A stretch of DNA of 64,000 bases from Calliopum simillimum (taxonomy: Eukaryota > Arthropoda > Insecta > Diptera > Lauxaniidae): positions 6,324,001-6,388,000 of the forward strand of contig OX638372.1 of NCBI GenBank assembly GCA_951812925.1, written 5' to 3'. A program made the position numbers and the translations under genes. Each line of letters opens with the position of its first letter. Position 1 is the stretch's first letter. Shown in pieces: positions 36,351-48,474 of the stretch. The notes below the pieces were generated by a model that was given only the letters and a program-made list of their open reading frames with translations, did no database searches and was not told the DNA's origin.

Positions 36351-36985
36351 ATACCCTACACCCAGGGTATATTCACTTTGTCCTTCCGTTTGTAACGCAG
36401 AGAAGGAGGCGTGGCAGATATAGAAAAGTGTATATATTCTTTATCAGCATCACCTCCTGAATCGATATAGCCATGTCCGGCTGGCTGGCTGGCTGTGCGT
36501 GGAAATATTTTTTACAGGAAAACTAACCAAGATAATTCAATGAAATTTGGCACACTGACTCTGTCGTCAAAGTTAGCTCGTGGGATTGAAAATGAGCGAA
36601 ATCGGTCAACGTACACGCCTACCGCCCATACAAAAAATATATTCAAAATGCAACTTTAGGAGTATTTTTCACGACAATGCAACCGACATACACATACATA
36701 TATACTACGAATTGTAAGCGCAAGCTCTGAAAAATAAACTGAAGAGGGCGTAGCACCTCCCATATAAGCAAAAGCTTCAAAACGCTAAACTGAACGCGTT
36801 TTTTTTAGATAATCCAACTAAATTTCACTCAAATACTAAGGACTATAAATGCACGCTCTGAGCTAAAGCTAGACGAACTCAGATAAGAGGGCGTGGCGCC
36901 TCCCATATGAGCAAAATTTTAAAAATACTGCAGTGTAGGGTATTTAACGTTTGGCCAGGCCAAAGTTTACACCCTTACTTGTTTT
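36351..36985 (+). repeat. TACCCTACAC repeat family, copy 2 (most complete)
   Basis: It runs from ATACCCTACACCCAGGGTAT to GTAGGGTATTTAACG and TTGGCCAGGCCAAAG. The ends ATACCCTAC/GTAGGGTAT are inverted repeats. The interior holds two or three ~170-bp units with GGCGT(A/G)GC(A/G)CCTCCCATAT. No protein is encoded, so it would be a non-autonomous element of unknown class. Confidence 0.8.
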
Positions 36986-37175
36986 AGCTACATATTTGTA
37001 AGGATATTCAAATTTTTATGGCTGCTATTATTTAAAATTAAAGTGAAATATTTAAATTAATACAAAAATATGCAATATTTTCCATTTATATATGTATTTA
37101 ATTTTAGTGTTCCATGTTCTAAACAAAATTTTAGAGAAATTTGATAAATTTTGTCAGAGTTTTCAACGTATTAAA

Positions 37176-37292
37176 AAAGTAATCGATGTTGACAAAAATC
37201 GATCTTTTTTTGGCGATGTTTTCTAGACATCGATGTTTAATTCAGAAAACATCGATGTTCAAAAAATCGATGTTTTCCGGTCGATGTCGCAG
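37176..37292. repeat. cluster of ATCGATGTT motifs
   Basis: At least six copies of ATCGATGT, or near matches (GCGATGTT), occur in about 115 bases, partly as inverted pairs (AACATCGATGTT-like), ending GTCGATGTCGCAGCACTA. In flies, ATCGAT/CGATA motifs can bind DREF or BEAF-32, so an insulator- or promoter-like role is possible. A decayed mobile element is equally likely. Confidence 0.55.
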
Positions 37293-38045
37293 CACTAGAC
37301 TGGACTTATCCAACATTTTTCATAAATGTACTGACGTACGAATTTATGTGGGTAAAAACTAAAAAAGGTATACTACAATATCCAAAACCAAACATGCACG
37401 TTTCTAAAAAATTTCACGTAGGAATTAATAAAAAAATTGTGTATAATGTAAAGTTACTACTACCAGAAGAAGCAGAAAAATATATGAACATAAATAGTAA
37501 ATAAATACATAAATCAATGGCTCTTGGCAACAACAATTATTATAAAGCCACAGCAATAAACTAAACGACAACTACAAAATATAAGTAGTCGCAGTTGCTT
37601 AAAAGCCGCTACATTTTGCTATCGCATGAGCAGACAGGCAAGTCAGTCAGTCAGCCAGTCGTTAGTGACTGCCATGTAGCCAAATTGTCAATTAAATAAA
37701 CTAACGACAGACGAATTTAACGCCAGACTCTCACAAAGCAAGTTAAATTTCACATTTTAATTCAGTGCGCATTCAAAACCCAAAGTATGCAAACGTTGTT
37801 GAATCTCCTTTTAATTCTTCAATTCATTGGACTTTGAATTTTATTTAATGCCTTCAATTATGACTTTATATTTGGAAGAATTATATCATTCTAATCCAAA
37901 AACATTTATAACTTGTTATCTAAATACCTATAATTAAAATAAATAATGTAATTGTTTACGAACATGACACGTTAAGCAAAAACAAAAACTCATAAAAATG
38001 TTAATTTAATAGCACTGTGGTAGTTTTTTGAATGTTTTTCTTTAG

Positions 38046-38148
38046 ACACATGGGAGGATGGCCAAACTCAAGTACGAGGAATTCAGTGGTATAAACAGCT
38101 TTGCTGGATTGACTCGTCACCCCATTCATAGTAACCATGACGTATGAG
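38046..38148 (+). other. possible isolated exon
   Basis: After an acceptor-like TTTTTCTTTAG the frame reads MAKLKYEEFSGINSFAGLTR and a few more residues to a stop at 38146-38148. Its composition is protein-like for an AT-rich region, but the family is not recognised and no donor is used before the stop. It could be a gene relic. Confidence 0.22.
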
Positions 38149-39751
38149 TTACATTTCATACACCGGAAACGTTCACTCAAAATACGGAAAAAATTACATT
38201 TCTTAACTAGTCAACCCAGCAAATCGATAACTAACACTGAATTCCTCTTACCCGAATTAGATGAGAATGACCGCTTTCCTCATACCCAGATTTTCAACTA
38301 CAACAGCATAATATACCTACGATAAAATCTTAATTCAAGTTATGAAATATTGACTTTTATGCTACATTAGCTCATGAGACACTCCTTCATAAACAGCTGC
38401 CTGCCGACTAACTTAGTCCGTCAGTCAGTAAAATCAACAACCTCTTCATTCATCGAACACTGAACATGAATTTGTAAAATTTTGTGTTCATTTCCTTCCT
38501 CTTCAACATTTTTAATGAGTTCTACTACAACTACGGTTCGTTCTATGCCTAGTAGTTATGACTACTAAGTACCAAGTATACTACTTTTTCAAAATACATA
38601 TTACATTTGTATTTGGCTTTTTCATATTTGCTTTTGCTAACGTTAAGTAAAACAGCTGTTTCCTCCGTTAATGAGTTTTGTGTGCTGAGAGTAGAAAAGA
38701 GCGGAAAAGGAGATTACGAGACGTATGCGCAAGTTTTAAAATTATTACCAGGTTAAAGTGACGATACAAGTTTATCGGTTTGAATTTTTTTTTTTTGGAG
38801 TTTTGATACAGATAAGAAAGCAACTACTCATTGACAGCTTTTGTTTTTAATTTTTACTTGATTATTCCTTAACGAACAAAAAGTTAGTAAATATTTCACT
38901 TTTGTCCTGAAAGTATTAGTTCCGAAAATATTCTTCAATGTTCTCCTGTTGGCCACTGGAAATACATAATTCCGCGTCATGCATCTAATTCAACAATCAC
39001 TGATCAATATTCAGATTAGATGTTCTAGAAATTCATTCATCAAAAGGACATGGCTTTTTGTCCCACTATAGCGACACACATGTGAAGTTGGCTCTAGGAT
39101 TTTCGAAAACCGAACATTTTTTTAGAGTTCTGAGTCCGTTGAGAATAATTCTGAAATCCTTTCACAAAATTCGAAATAGTTCTGCGAAATCGCACCAAAA
39201 ATCGGAGGTGTTGCATTTTTTGCTCAGCTCCTCTTTTTATACGTAGAGGAATTCTGATAATTTTTTGAGTTCACAAGAAAGAGTTATGGATTTGAAAAGT
39301 ACGAATATTGTGGGAAAACCTTACTGGAAATTTACAGAAAAAAATACAACTTCTTATCTGAGTCTGAACAAAAGTTATGGAACTGTTTCGATATTTGAAT
39401 TGCTGTTTTATATTGTGTGTGTTCATTTTAATTTTTGGCAAATTTTATTCTATCACTAGGAGCCAAATCTTCTAATTTGTCCGCGGATTTCACCAAACGA
39501 CAAACTGCTTTATCATTTTTCTTGATCCTTCCATTGCAAGCGTCTTTTCAAAAAATAGCATTAATCAAAACTCTTAAGTCTTATAGTCTAAGAGCCAGCG
39601 CTTAAAAACAACTTTGCGTTTCTAAAAACTGGTTTCGTTACAGTTGGTTATAGTAATTGTGTACACCAATAAACTGCCGGTCAGTCAAGTGAACTGTTGA
39701 ACAGGCGGCTGATATATGGTCTCAAACATGTCATAATTTCGATTTTGATCA

Positions 39752-40590
39752 ATTTTTTTTTTTTTTTTTTTTTTTTAATTTTTATTCAGTTCACATGATT
39801 AATAAAGTACAATATAATAATTATGCCCCAGCGCCACAAGGGCTTAAAAAGAGGCTAAAATGGCAACAATTAACAAAATAAAAATAATTTACTTAAATTA
39901 TAATTATTCTAAGTATTTATTCAATTTAAGAGTATTTCGATGTTTTCCAGCAAATATGTTTTTAATTTATTTTTGAAATTTGATATGGTGTGAACATTTT
40001 TTAGAGTATCAGGTAAATGATTAAACTCAGTTGGTCCAGTAAAGGCGACCCGTTGCTTCGTTAATTCTAAACGGCATCTTACTACATGCAAATGCGTGGC
40101 TTGTCTTGTAGTCCGATTCGTATGCAATATGTTATGTCTGAAATGCAAGGTCTGTGCACCAAGTCCATACATAGTTTTAAAAGTATACAACAAAAGTTGT
40201 TGTTTATAAAGGCCTTGTACGGGAAGTACATTTTTTGCGTAATCTACAAACAAACTTATCGTACTGTGTCTCAATGGAAGATTAAAAACAATTTTGAGAG
40301 CTCTATTTTGGAGAACTTGTAGGGATTTAAGAATAGAGTTACTTCTACCGCAATAAACAATGGGTAAATATGTTAAGTGGGAGTGAACCAGGGATTGATA
40401 GAGCTTCATTTTTGCTTCTGTGTTCAGTTTATTTTTAAACTTATACAATATACCAATACCTGAAGATATTTTACTCTTTAATGTATTTATGTGACAGTCC
40501 CACAACATATTATGGCTGAAGGTAATGCCTAAATATTTGACAGTAACTGACTCCTCAATCAACATACCATCAATCTGAACAGTCATATTA
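39752..40590 (-). mobile_element. 5'-truncated non-LTR retrotransposon in the left arm
   Basis: A 25-base poly-T at 39752 is the poly-A tail of a minus-strand insertion. The 221-codon frame from 40586 down to 39921 is an intact C-terminal reverse-transcriptase tail: VKYLGITFSHNM, SLVHSHLTYLPIVYCG, VLQNRALKIVFNLP and the FKNKLKTYLL end. The catalytic domain is absent. The open frame suggests a recent insertion. Confidence 0.88.
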
Positions 40591-41205
40591 TTAATTTCTA
40601 AAGGCTGAAAATTGTTATACAGATTGTATAATGCATATAAAAAACAATTTTGTCGGTCAGTCAGTTAAAAGTTAAAACAAGGCTGGTCAGCAGCCCCGTG
40701 AAAGGCAAAACGCTTTTTTTACTCAAGAGGGAGGCATCTTAGGAAAAAAGTGTACATGGCATAAAATGCTCAGAATCGTTCAAGGAATACGTGCAATTTT
40801 TTTTTGTTTTTTTTTTTTTTAAATTTTAACGTCATTTTTAATAAATTTTTCAGAAAAAAAAAAATTCACACTTGTTCCTTGAATGATTGATTCTAAGCAT
40901 TTTATGCCATGTGAACTTTTTTCGTAAGATGCCTCCCTCTTGAGTAAAAAACGTAATTTTTTAAAAATTTTTCGTGGAAAAAAAAAAAATTCATACGTAT
41001 TCCTTGAACGATTCTGAGCATTTCATGCCATGTACACTTTTTTCGTAAGATGCCTCCATCTTGAGTAAAAAAAGCGTTTTGCCTTTCACGGGGTGCTGAC
41101 CAACAGAACTATATTTTATATGCATTATACAATCTGTATAACAATTTTCAGCCTTTAGAAATTAATTTGATCTAAATCGAAATTATGACATGTTTGAGAC
41201 CATAT

Positions 41206-41460
41206 CGTCAATCTTAGGCCAGATTCACGAATGTGAAAATTATTGAATTTGAGAAATTGCTAATTGAAATTTTTTTAAATATGAAAATTATATGTTAATT
41301 TAGCTTTTTCGTGAAATAAACTTTGCGTTTGCTGTTGAACCACTTCAGATATAGCTTCCGGACTTCTGGCATAACTTTATTGAACCATTTTGTACAAGAA
41401 AACCACATTAGTGCAATAATGAAAAATTTCCACTTTCGTGAATCTGGCCTAAGAGTGACG
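41206..41460. mobile_element. MITE in the right arm
   Basis: 255 bp with ends CGTCAATCTTAGGCCAGATT and its complement (one mismatch, A/C). The flanks are ATAT on both sides; the undisturbed left arm has a single GATATATGG site, so ATAT is the duplicated target within AT-only ambiguity. Confidence 0.85.
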
Positions 41461-41587
41461 ATATATCAGCCGCCTGTTCTACAGTTCGCTTGACTGACCG
41501 ACAGTTTATTGGTGTACACAATTACTATAACCAACTGTAACAAAACCAGCTTTTAGAAACCCAAAGTTGTTTTTGAGCGCTGGCTCT

Positions 41588-43560
41588 CCGACTATTATCA
41601 AAAAAGTTATGAACGATTAGAAATGATGCCATATATTTGAGTTAATTATTTTTGTCTGGCAATGATAACCGACAGTTTTTAGTGCTCTCTCAGACAAGCA
41701 CCTACATACGCAATCAGTATTGCTCTCAATAAATTTTGTTAAGTGCAGCGTTGCCAGTTGGTTACATTTTATACATTTTGCGTAACTTTTTGGCCTCTCA
41801 CGTAACTTGTAAGTAAAATTTGTATTTTGGCCAATTTTCGTAACTTTTTAGGTTTTTCACATTACTCAATTTATATTGTAGGTTATCGTGAATCAAGGTT
41901 CCCTGGGAATTTTCTCAAACTACCGTGTATTCTCCATTGCAGTTTAAGAAAATTCCCCGGGAATCTTGATTCACGATAACCCCCATTAACGTTTTTTTTT
42001 TGTTAAAATTTTGTTGCACTGAAAAGACGAAATTTCGGTATGGCACTGCCATAAATATTAACTATACAATTAGTAAAACATAATGTGGCAGTGATTACGA
42101 TCTCCCTTAGCTTTTTGCTATTTAAACCTTGTACCAGGCACCGAATCGTGTGAGCTTTATACTAAGTTTTCGCCGGAAATTTAGCTGTGACGTGATTTAT
42201 AAATCTAGTCGTTAAAACCTATCTGTTTCCAACGACCGAAAGAGATTTAATATTGATATGTATGAATGTTGGTTTTCCTTTTCTTCTTAATATTTATATT
42301 CGATTTGTTTTGTTTTTAATCACATTTAATGCCAATTGTCCAAGTAAATGGGTGCCATTTCTTCGAAAATCGCAAAAATTTGTAGCCCGGATGAGATTTA
42401 TACACAGATTTAAAATAAATCACGACAGAAATAGATTTAATTTTTGTATGGTAGATCACGTTATAAACTAAATCTCGAAACAGCCGTAAATCACCTCTTA
42501 AAATTTGCGGTAGAAACGTAGTATTATTTTATTGAAATTTCTCATGGCCAATGAAATATATTTTAGTAGGTTAAGGTGATAAACTCAAATGGAAGCTCAG
42601 CTATGCAATGGATTTATTTGGAATTGTTGTTATAGACTTTTTAAAAAGTCGCTGCATAGTAAAATATATCATGAACAAATTTCGGCGAAATTTTTTGTAA
42701 TACAAAAGCTATGCAATTGAAAATTGTGCCATTTATTAAGAACAAATTAATCAAAATGTAACTTTTTATCAAAAAATGTATCTATTTAGCAGTAAAAATG
42801 TAACTTTTTAAAAAAAGCCCTGGCAACGCTGGTTAAGTGTTGCATTTATTCGCTAGATAAAATTTTGCCGGTTATTGACTGCTGTCTGTAAGCTCGCTCA
42901 TTTTGTTTTGTTATTTTTATATTATTTTAGTTTTTATACTATTTATTAGTATTTTTGTTTTGTTTTTTACATTCCATCGTATTTTTTATGCTCGTATTAA
43001 TTTGTGGTATGTTTGTGTTAACATTTAGAATTATGTCATTCCTACTATACTATTAGGTTTTTTCTCGTCAATTAATTTAATTCAAATTATACGGTAATAT
43101 GTGTTTTCTTTAATACCATATAGTATATTTTTATTTTTAATGCATTCGATTGCAATTCTCTTCAGATTTATTTGCACCCTTTTCGTTTTACAGTAACATT
43201 GAGAAAACTTAAAAAAAGAATTGCTTGCTTCAGCGCACATTTCCCCACTGTTAGCAATGTAAAACCGCCTGTAATATCCGTTTTTCGAGGTCGTTCATGT
43301 TGCCGTTGTTGGTTGCTACATTTGCAGTAATTCCTGTGCGCCTTATACAATTCCTGCAGTAGAGTGAGTAGGTGCGATTGTGTTTTAATTTGAGATTTTG
43401 TTTTATTGTGGTGTTTTTTAAAGTGAATTCATGTTAATTTTGCAGTAGACTAACAGTTTTCAATTAAAAATATGAGCATGATTGTAAATGCATGCACTTA
43501 CTAATTCACATTTCCATTTTATTAAGTTTAAAAAAAATAATGATTTGTTTTAGCGACCTT
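41588..43560. other. Tlk intron or intergenic DNA, no gene seen
   Basis: AT-rich with short spurious ORFs. A ~25-base inverted pair around AATTCCC(G/T)GGGAA... near 41900-41980 is the only local structure. 43180-43380 is less AT-rich and not visibly repetitive. Confidence 0.4.
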
Positions 43561-43571
43561 TGTATATAAAT

Positions 43572-43621
43572 ATATAGATGTTTTTTAACTGGCTCTAGGT
43601 CCAGTTAAAAAACATCTATAT
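43572..43621. repeat. perfect 21-bp stem hairpin
   Basis: The arms 43572-43592 and 43601-43621 are perfect complements (ATAGATGTTTTTTAACTGG core) around an 8-base loop. The size is below that of a microRNA precursor, and the perfect match is unusual for one. It may be the residue of a tiny fold-back element. Confidence 0.8.
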
Positions 43622-44399
43622 GTTTAAAAAAATTCTCAAAAATTCACATAAAGCTAGATCTTGGCAAAGAAGATCAGAAAACTAAGTTTATTATTCCCAA
43701 AATATAAAGTTAATAAAAATGTACGTTATTGGACAAAAGTGACATAGCATTCTGTTAATCTGTTAAATATTTCAGATGCTTTTCAGGACTCCTAAACTTA
43801 TACTGATATTTTCCAATATTTCTGGGCTTTTTTTTAAATTACGTTTTTTTTCTGATCGTTTTTGAATTAATTTTTTTCGATTGTGTAAAAAGGAGCCTGA
43901 CAAAAAGTCGCAAAGTTATGGTCTTAAATTTTCTACACATGATTTCCATTACTAATTACAATAAATTTTTTTAGGAGGTATTCTTAAACTCAAATATTTC
44001 GGTAGTATTCTCAATATTTGTTTTATTTTATCAATATTAACTAATTCTTTTTCGCTGACAAATAATTTTTTCGATTATCTACTTGATTATTAGGTACGCT
44101 TTATGTTGATTTTTAAAAAATCCTATTTTTGGTCTGGTATATTTTCTTCGAGCTTTTCTCATTAAAGTATGATTCTACGCACGAATATACATATTTTTTG
44201 TAACAATATTTCATTGATTTATAATCAAAACTAAACTTTAAAGTGCCAAATCCTCAGCCTCCTGGCATGTCTCTTTTTTCCGAAGTTAATGTTTTTTTGG
44301 TAAATCGAACTCATTTTCAAGTGTTCACACGTACATTTTACACTAGAAATGAGATATGTAATCAATAGTCTTTCAATGTATCTCGATTTTTACCTCAGC

Positions 44400-45016
44400 C
44401 TCCTGGCACATAAAGACATTTTAAAATTGCCTCCTGGTGTTTGTCTAAAAATCTTTGTCTTAATATCTCTAAATGTCAATCTATGTCGTTTTATAGAACA
44501 AATTCATCTCTAGTTTTTGATTATATAATTAATGATCTCATTCTTGAAAGAGTTTATTTTAAAAAAGATTTGGGAGTGATTTTTGATCGCCGTCTTACCT
44601 TTAAAGATCATATCGACTACGTTATATCTAAGGCATACTCTATGCTAGGATTTTTAAAGAGGAATTCCAAAGATTTTAGGAACCCTCGTACAATTAAGCT
44701 ACTGTATGAAAGTTTGGTAAGACCATTTTTATAATATTGCAGCGTTATTTGGAACCCCAGTTATACCTCGCACATTCAGAAAATAGAAAGGGTCCAGAAA
44801 GCTTTTACCAGATATCTTTTCTCCAAGTTGAATTGGCAAATTAGCAGACTTTTTTACTTAACACTCTGTGCTTTGTTTAGTATGTATTCACTTCAATGTC
44901 GTCGCATAATGTATTCCGTTGTGTTCATTAGAGATATTATTCATTGTAAAATTCAATGTTCCAATATTTTATTCAAGATAAATTTTTATTCGCCTCTTAG
45001 AAACCTTAGTGTGTGA
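44400..45016 (+). mobile_element. non-LTR retrotransposon fragment
   Basis: The frame 44441-44734 encodes LNISKCQSMSFYR, KDLGVIFDRRLTFKDHI and LGFLKRNSKDFRN, the thumb/linker region of a jockey-like reverse transcriptase. A stop at 44732 interrupts SLVRPFL*YCSVIWNPSYTS, and the C-terminal part continues in the same frame before decaying. No catalytic domain and no clear tail. Confidence 0.75.
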
Positions 45017-45997
45017 GTTTTTTTGGAACATATCAAATTTTTTTTTCGGACCTTTTGAAGAATTATAAAATGTCTCAGAAAATTCCGAAAAAATTCACAC
45101 ATATTCTTTGAATAATTCTAAGCATTTTTTCGTAGGATGCCTTGTTGTTCTCTAATGCTGAAAAAATACTTGCACAACATCACTATATTGTTAATAACTT
45201 TTGAACCAATATCGATTACACTAATTTTTTTTCTGGAATATAGTTTCTTGTCAAGTGTAGAGTGCCTACTAATTATTTATAGTTTTCTCAGAGGCGAAGG
45301 AGTTGCTTTATTTATATGTACCTTTTTGAAATATTGATTTTCAATAATAAATGAAACATTTTTTTACAATTCAAAAACACCATTTATTCGCCGACCTATG
45401 CTAAATATCTCTAAAAAAAAAACATTTTTACAAAATCTTTACTAGTTGTTATAAAACATCATTTTGTTAAAGCCTTTTTTACATTTAATTTCTTAGGTGC
45501 TTCACTTGAGAAATTTTCGCCCATATGAAACATTTATTATATCAAAGTGTTTGTATGGATCTCGGCTATAGGTTAAAAGGCATAAATCCACCACTCGGGT
45601 GATTTCTATTCAGCCGAATGTCATAAAAGGCGAAAAATATCACTTTTTTGCGAATTTTGTGCTCTAACTTGCCAAAAATGCATCCAAAAGCACTGATTTG
45701 GTAGTGAAAGTATAGATGTAGACGAGACAAACAAAATCCCACCACCAAATGCTATAAAACTCAGTTAACTTACGAGATATATTGAAAAAAACACATAATT
45801 CAAGGTGCAAAATTCAAACGGCCTTTTCTCGAAAACTAGAGCCAACTTGAACAAACTGAGCCAAATGGTCTTTTATTTTGGCCTATATTTTTACCCCGCA
45901 GCGTCAGATCCGAGTAAACTTTTGGCGACCAAATTTTGTTCCACAGTGTTATTGATTCATTATTTTTTATTAAATATTAAAACTTTAACGATCTCAT

Positions 45998-46218
45998 CTG
46001 AGGAATGATTTTTCAAAAGGGCTTATAACCAAAACGAGGCAAAAGTAATGTTATAATATTATTTGCCTGATATTGTACTTTGTTATAAATTAATAGAATT
46101 GGGTTCTGTTTTCACGAAAAGATTACCTGATGGCGTGAAATTAATGACAGTTAGTTAAAAAAAATCACATTTATCCAATAACCGATTATTATAAGCCCTT
46201 TTGAAAAATCACTCCTCA
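45998..46218. repeat. 221-bp fold-back element
   Basis: ATTTTTCAAAAGGGCTTATAA near the left end pairs with its complement at 46188-46210; outer AGGAATG/CACTCCT also pair imperfectly. The interior is unpaired and non-coding. Confidence 0.7.
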
Positions 46219-47657
46219 TCTCTTTTCAATAATATGAAACAATTATTTTTAAATTTTTATTGTTTGATACAAGGGATAAAATATCAAAAACTTATACAGA
46301 AAGAGTGCTAATTGATTTTACAAGTAATTTTATTTAATTTGGGGTCAAAACTCATGTTCCCCTGTGACTTTGACAGTTATATTGGCTACAAACATTTTTG
46401 GTTATACTCGCACTTGTCTGCTGTGCTGGTATAATCCATTGTGTTAAGGTATTAAATACTGACAGCTGATAGTGCTGATAATAGTAATTGCCGTCTCGTT
46501 TTTTCACTTCCGTCTGGTTTGTAAAAACACCAGTCATCCAGCCTTGTCTGGCTCGGTGCTTAAAATAAGTGAGTTAGTGATTCCATTTTTTTTGTAGTCT
46601 TAACAGTGGTGAGCATGGTTTTCGCAGAGAGAGATTGAATGATTTGGAGAGCATTCTTATTGATGCAACCTCATATTAAAGTTTTGGCTAAGTTGTTGTC
46701 AGTAAAATTTCATAAACGTCAGATTAAGTAAGATGCTCTAAGAGGAAAAATGCTCCAATTGTAAAATTGTTTTTCATTCCTTTTTTTTATGTTGATAATG
46801 TTCGGAAGTTGGTGTTATGCTAACTAGAGTATATTTGACCAGTTTAATGAGAAACTAACTTAAAGTATGAAACCAAAAATTAAAAAAAAAAAAAAAATTT
46901 GTTGCGTTTTAGTAGTATCTCATTGAAGCGGCGATTTGTTATTTGAGCTCACTGCATTTTGTGTGTTATTAAAAGCTTTGTTCTCTCCGACGAGAGCCTC
47001 CATTTGAACATTTTTTGTTTTGTTTCTTTTCTTCTCCAAGCTATATTGCCTTGCTCGGTCGCCTTTAGTTCCATACTGATGTTATCGCTTGGGCTTGGTG
47101 TAGTCGTAGGTCGTTAAAGCAGCCACGATAGAGTACGAGTATTCAGTGTTGTACACTTGTTCATGGTTTTTTGTAGCCAGTGGTTCATTATATTTTGACA
47201 GATATTTCGTTGCGGTTGTTTCGTTTTGTTTGTTTGTGACTGTTTTATGAATGATTTTGTATGTATGAAAAAACGCAATTAAATTTTGTTTGATTAACAA
47301 ATGTCAAATTGCGATCGAAACCTACAATTTATAAATTACTCTGTGATATCTTGCCTTTTTTCCTTTTCCTTTTTAGGTCAAAGTGGGTAAAAAAATGTAC
47401 ATATCGTCCAGCCAATTGTAAATTATCCTATCTCAAAAAACGCATTTCCCACATTTCTTGTTTTATTAAGAGCTGTGCAAATTGCATTACTTTTTTAATG
47501 CATTGAGTTGATAAAGTTTGAAATTTAATGCAATTGAAAAACCTATTGCATTGATTTTTCACAAATAATTCCCAATAGATAAGTGAAAATTAAATTAGGA
47601 AACTATCAAGGGCGTCACCGATCCCTCGCAGGCGTTATAGACCGATATTCTTAAATA
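46219..47657. other. no gene seen
   Basis: Mixed-composition intronic or intergenic DNA. The short ORFs here have no coding signature, and no repeat boundary could be supported. Confidence 0.4.
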
Positions 47658-48191
47658 TTGGGTTGGCAACTAAGTAATTGCGGATTTCACTCATAGATGG
47701 TTTTAGTTGAATTTTTTAGGTTTGCTGACGTAATCGAAATGTCAAACACATTTTATTATTTGATAGTTGGTACTTCAACTGTCAATCAGTAAAAAAATTT
47801 TTTTGATCGGTTGTGTAGTTTTTGTTTGGCGTCTGTTGAAAAATGGAAAATCAAAACGAACATTTTCGTCATATTTTGCTTTTTTATTTCCGGAAAGGAA
47901 AAAACGCATCGCAAGCTCAAAAAAAGTAATGTGCTGTTTATTTTGACGAAGCTTTAAAAGAACGGCAGTGTCAAAATTGGTTTGCCAAATTTTGTTCTGG
48001 TGATTTTCACTCGTCCAGTTGAAGTTGATGACGACCAAATCAAAGCAATAATCGATTCGGATCGTCACAGTACAACACGTGAGATTGCAGAGAAGCTTCA
48101 TGTATCACATACATGCAATGAAAATAGCTTAAAACAACTTTGTCTTTTATTTTCTAAAAAAAATCCGCAATTACTTTGTTTCACCAATCAA
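47658..48191 (+). mobile_element. internally deleted mariner element
   Basis: The termini TTGGGTTGGCAACTAAGTAA and its inverted partner share AAGTAATTGCGGATTT, and TA flanks both ends (47656-47657, 48192-48193). From the ATG at 47843 the frame gives a mariner N-terminus: FRHILLFYFRKGKNASQAQ, then after a stop at 47927 CQNWFAKFCSGDF and EVDDDQIKAIIDS...TTREIAEKLHVSHT, the DNA-binding helix-turn-helix. All of the DDD catalytic domain is deleted. At 534 bp it is less than half a full mariner. It could only move by using transposase made elsewhere. Confidence 0.92.
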
Positions 48192-48474
48192 TAAGGAAAG
48201 GTTGAAGAACAATTTTGGAAACTTTCAAGAGTGTTTCCGGTTCAGGCCCATTTTTCTAAAAAAAAGTCACTTCACTAATCGTTAGGGAAAGGCCGAAGAA
48301 AAATGTTGGACATTATCAGGGTTGTCCCCGAACCCCTATAAGAGTTTTGATCCCATTTTTTGTTAAAAATGTCATTACACCATTCGATAGGGAGAGGTTG
48401 AAGAAAATTTTTGGAAACTGTGACGGGTGTCCCCGACACTTTGGAATTTTCCCAATGTGCACAAAAACGGATGA

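Larger units (their letters stand above)
39591..41587. repeat. 2-kb imperfect palindrome (fold-back element)
   Basis: The left terminus AGAGCCAGCG pairs with the right terminus at 41587. The arms share, inverted, AGTTGGTTATAGTAATTGTG, the GTCAGTCAAG region, GACATGTTTGAGACCATAT, CTAAAGGCTGAAAATTG and GTGAAAGGCAAAACGC. The left arm is split by a LINE (39752-40590), the right by a MITE (41206-41460). The centre (40800-40985) holds a third, rearranged copy of the innermost arm block. Confidence 0.85.

Noticed and set aside
43572..43621. MicroRNA precursor
   Set aside because: Stem of 21 bp with no bulges and an 8-base loop is shorter than fly pre-miRNAs.
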